Under the pieces are notes generated by a model. It made no database searches and was not told the origin of the DNA. It was given only the letters and a program-made list of their open reading frames with translations. DNA of 64,000 nt. Origin: Ignavibacteria bacterium (lineage in GTDB: Bacteria; Bacteroidota; Ignavibacteria; Tepidaquicellales; OLB5). The stretch spans positions 1,189,970-1,253,969 of the forward strand of contig JAFLBX010000001.1 of NCBI GenBank assembly GCA_017303675.1. The letters are read 5' to 3'. Each line of letters begins with the position of its first letter. Positions within the stretch are counted from its first letter, which is position 1. Shown one piece after another: positions 63,238 to 64,000 of this stretch. The translations under genes and the position numbers were made by a program.

Positions 63238-64000
63238 ATGAGCTTTAGAACAATAATTGAACCCTTTAAGATAAAAGAAGTAGAACCGCTGAGCGTTACC
63301 ACTGAAGAAGATCGCGTTAAATATCTTAAAGAAGCGCATTACAATCCTTTTATGCTGAAATCAGAGCATGTGCTTATCGATTTTTTGACCGATAGCGGAA
63401 CATCAGCAATGAGCTCTAAACAATGGGCTGCTATGATGGATGGCGATGAAGCCTATGCAGGCTCGCGCAGCTGGCTGCGCATGGAAGCTGCGATAAAAGA
63501 TCTCACCGGGTATGATCACATTCTGCCTACACACCAGGGCAGGGCAGCAGAAAGGATTCTGTACAGCCACCTTGGCGGTAAAGGGAAAGTTTTTATTAGT
63601 AACACTCATTTTGATACAACCAGGGCTAACATTGAATTCAGCGGTGCAGAAGCAATCGATATTCCCGTAGAAGAGGCAAAACACCCTATGCTTGATAAAC
63701 CGTTTAAAGGGAATATGGATACCAAAGCCCTTGAAGAGCTTATCAAAAAATACGGCGCAGCCAATATTGGCGGGGTAATACTTACTGTAACCAATAACAG
63801 CGGCGGCGGACAGCCTGTCAGCATGGCAAATGCCGTAGAAGTTCAGAAGATATGCAGAAAATATAATGTGAACTATTTTATAGATTGCTGCCGCATAGCT
63901 GAAAACTCATATTACATAAAACACCGCGAAGCGGGTTTTGAGAACAAAACCTATAAACAGATCGCACAGGAAATGTTCGCGCTGGCAGATGGCGGTGTTA
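63238..64000 (+). CDS. beta-eliminating lyase: tyrosine phenol-lyase/tryptophanase family (5' part only)
   Basis: 254 codons to the window edge; the family is about 460 residues. PLP enzyme that splits tyrosine to phenol or tryptophan to indole, with pyruvate and ammonia. Conserved blocks: IDFLTDSGTSAMSSKQWAAM, DEAYAGSRSW, ILPTHQGRAAE, FISNTHFDTTRANIEF, and GGQPVSMANAVE. MSSKQW, GGQPVSMAN, and GFENKTYKQIAQEMFALADG are nearer to tyrosine phenol-lyase, but the residues that choose the substrate are partly beyond the edge. Together with fahA 1 kb upstream it suggests aromatic amino-acid use. Confidence 0.93.
   Translation, partial: MSFRTIIEPFKIKEVEPLSVTTEEDRVKYLKEAHYNPFMLKSEHVLIDFLTDSGTSAMSSKQWAAMMDGDEAYAGSRSWLRMEAAIKDLTGYDHILPTHQGRAAERILYSHLGGKGKVFISNTHFDTTRANIEFSGAEAIDIPVEEAKHPMLDKPFKGNMDTKALEELIKKYGAANIGGVILTVTNNSGGGQPVSMANAVEVQKICRKYNVNYFIDCCRIAENSYYIKHREAGFENKTYKQIAQEMFALADGGV

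Overview
The window looks like chromosomal DNA of a free-living member of the Bacteroidota/Ignavibacteria side of the FCB group, most likely Ignavibacteria-like. Three things point there. Six secreted proteins end in the type IX secretion (T9SS) sorting tail with the YPNPFNP signature. Many genes are preceded by the Bacteroidota-type promoter TTTG-N17-23-TAnnTTTG, several of them without a Shine-Dalgarno sequence. CarB, FtcD, the OMP_b-brl_3 receptors and the DUF4270-type lipoprotein near glgA are of the kinds found in this group. GC content is moderate to low by eye. I see no rRNA, tRNA, phage, insertion sequence with transposase, or CRISPR array.

Layout. 1-3.6 kb (minus strand): pyrG (cut by the window edge), a HIT protein, kdsB and gatC, then a 120-bp cluster of five hairpins, then plsC. 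3.8-8.2 kb (plus): carA and carB, separated by a REP-like hairpin. 8.3-15 kb: two T9SS cargo proteins (an FG-GAP/VCBS protein and an SBBP beta-propeller), a long helical protein, and two TPM-domain proteins. 15-26.1 kb (minus): a long run of der, polyprenyl diphosphate synthase, tatC, a small unknown gene, glyA, an outer-membrane barrel, a DUF4270-like lipoprotein, gmhB, glgA and a second long helical protein. 26.2-35 kb: a 52-residue ribbon-helix-helix regulator with its own promoter and tandem operator-like repeats, upstream of a surface lipoprotein; then a subtilisin-like protease, an M6-like metalloprotease and a YCF48-type propeller, all with T9SS tails. 35.2-41.5 kb (plus): hutI, a second copy of the lipoprotein family, ftcD, a TrpF-like protein and an L,D-transpeptidase. 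41.5-50.8 kb (minus): a DUF1579-like protein, another FG-GAP T9SS protein, an AraC regulator, a methyltransferase-like/DUF5063 fusion flanked by inverted repeats, an S9 peptidase, lysA, and two paralogous small helical proteins. 51-59.7 kb (minus): two paralogous TonB-receptor-type outer-membrane proteins around a YcaQ-type protein, then small conserved proteins, a CDGSH iron-sulfur protein and a polysaccharide deacetylase. 59.9-64 kb (plus): a conserved unknown protein, fumarylacetoacetase, a 32-residue membrane peptide, a serine hydrolase, and the start of a tryptophanase/tyrosine phenol-lyase.

How the genes fit together. Housekeeping functions are pyrimidine and CTP supply (carAB, pyrG), Kdo activation (kdsB uses CTP), phospholipid and isoprenoid synthesis, one-carbon metabolism (glyA, ftcD), lysine (lysA) and glycogen (glgA). 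Two amino-acid catabolic modules are visible: histidine (hutI and ftcD catalyse consecutive steps) and aromatic amino acids (fumarylacetoacetase, with a tyrosine phenol-lyase/tryptophanase-like enzyme nearby). The secreted set (proteases, propellers, receptors, deacetylase, S9 peptidase) suggests a peptide- and polymer-degrading heterotroph.

The least expected content is not a large gene system. It is the small regulatory and repeat layer: the ribbon-helix-helix promoter/operator unit at 26.27-26.5 kb, the inverted-repeat-bounded DUF5063 gene at 45.0-46.16 kb, and several families of palindromic repeats, one of which appears to have been read into the coding sequence of the S9 peptidase.
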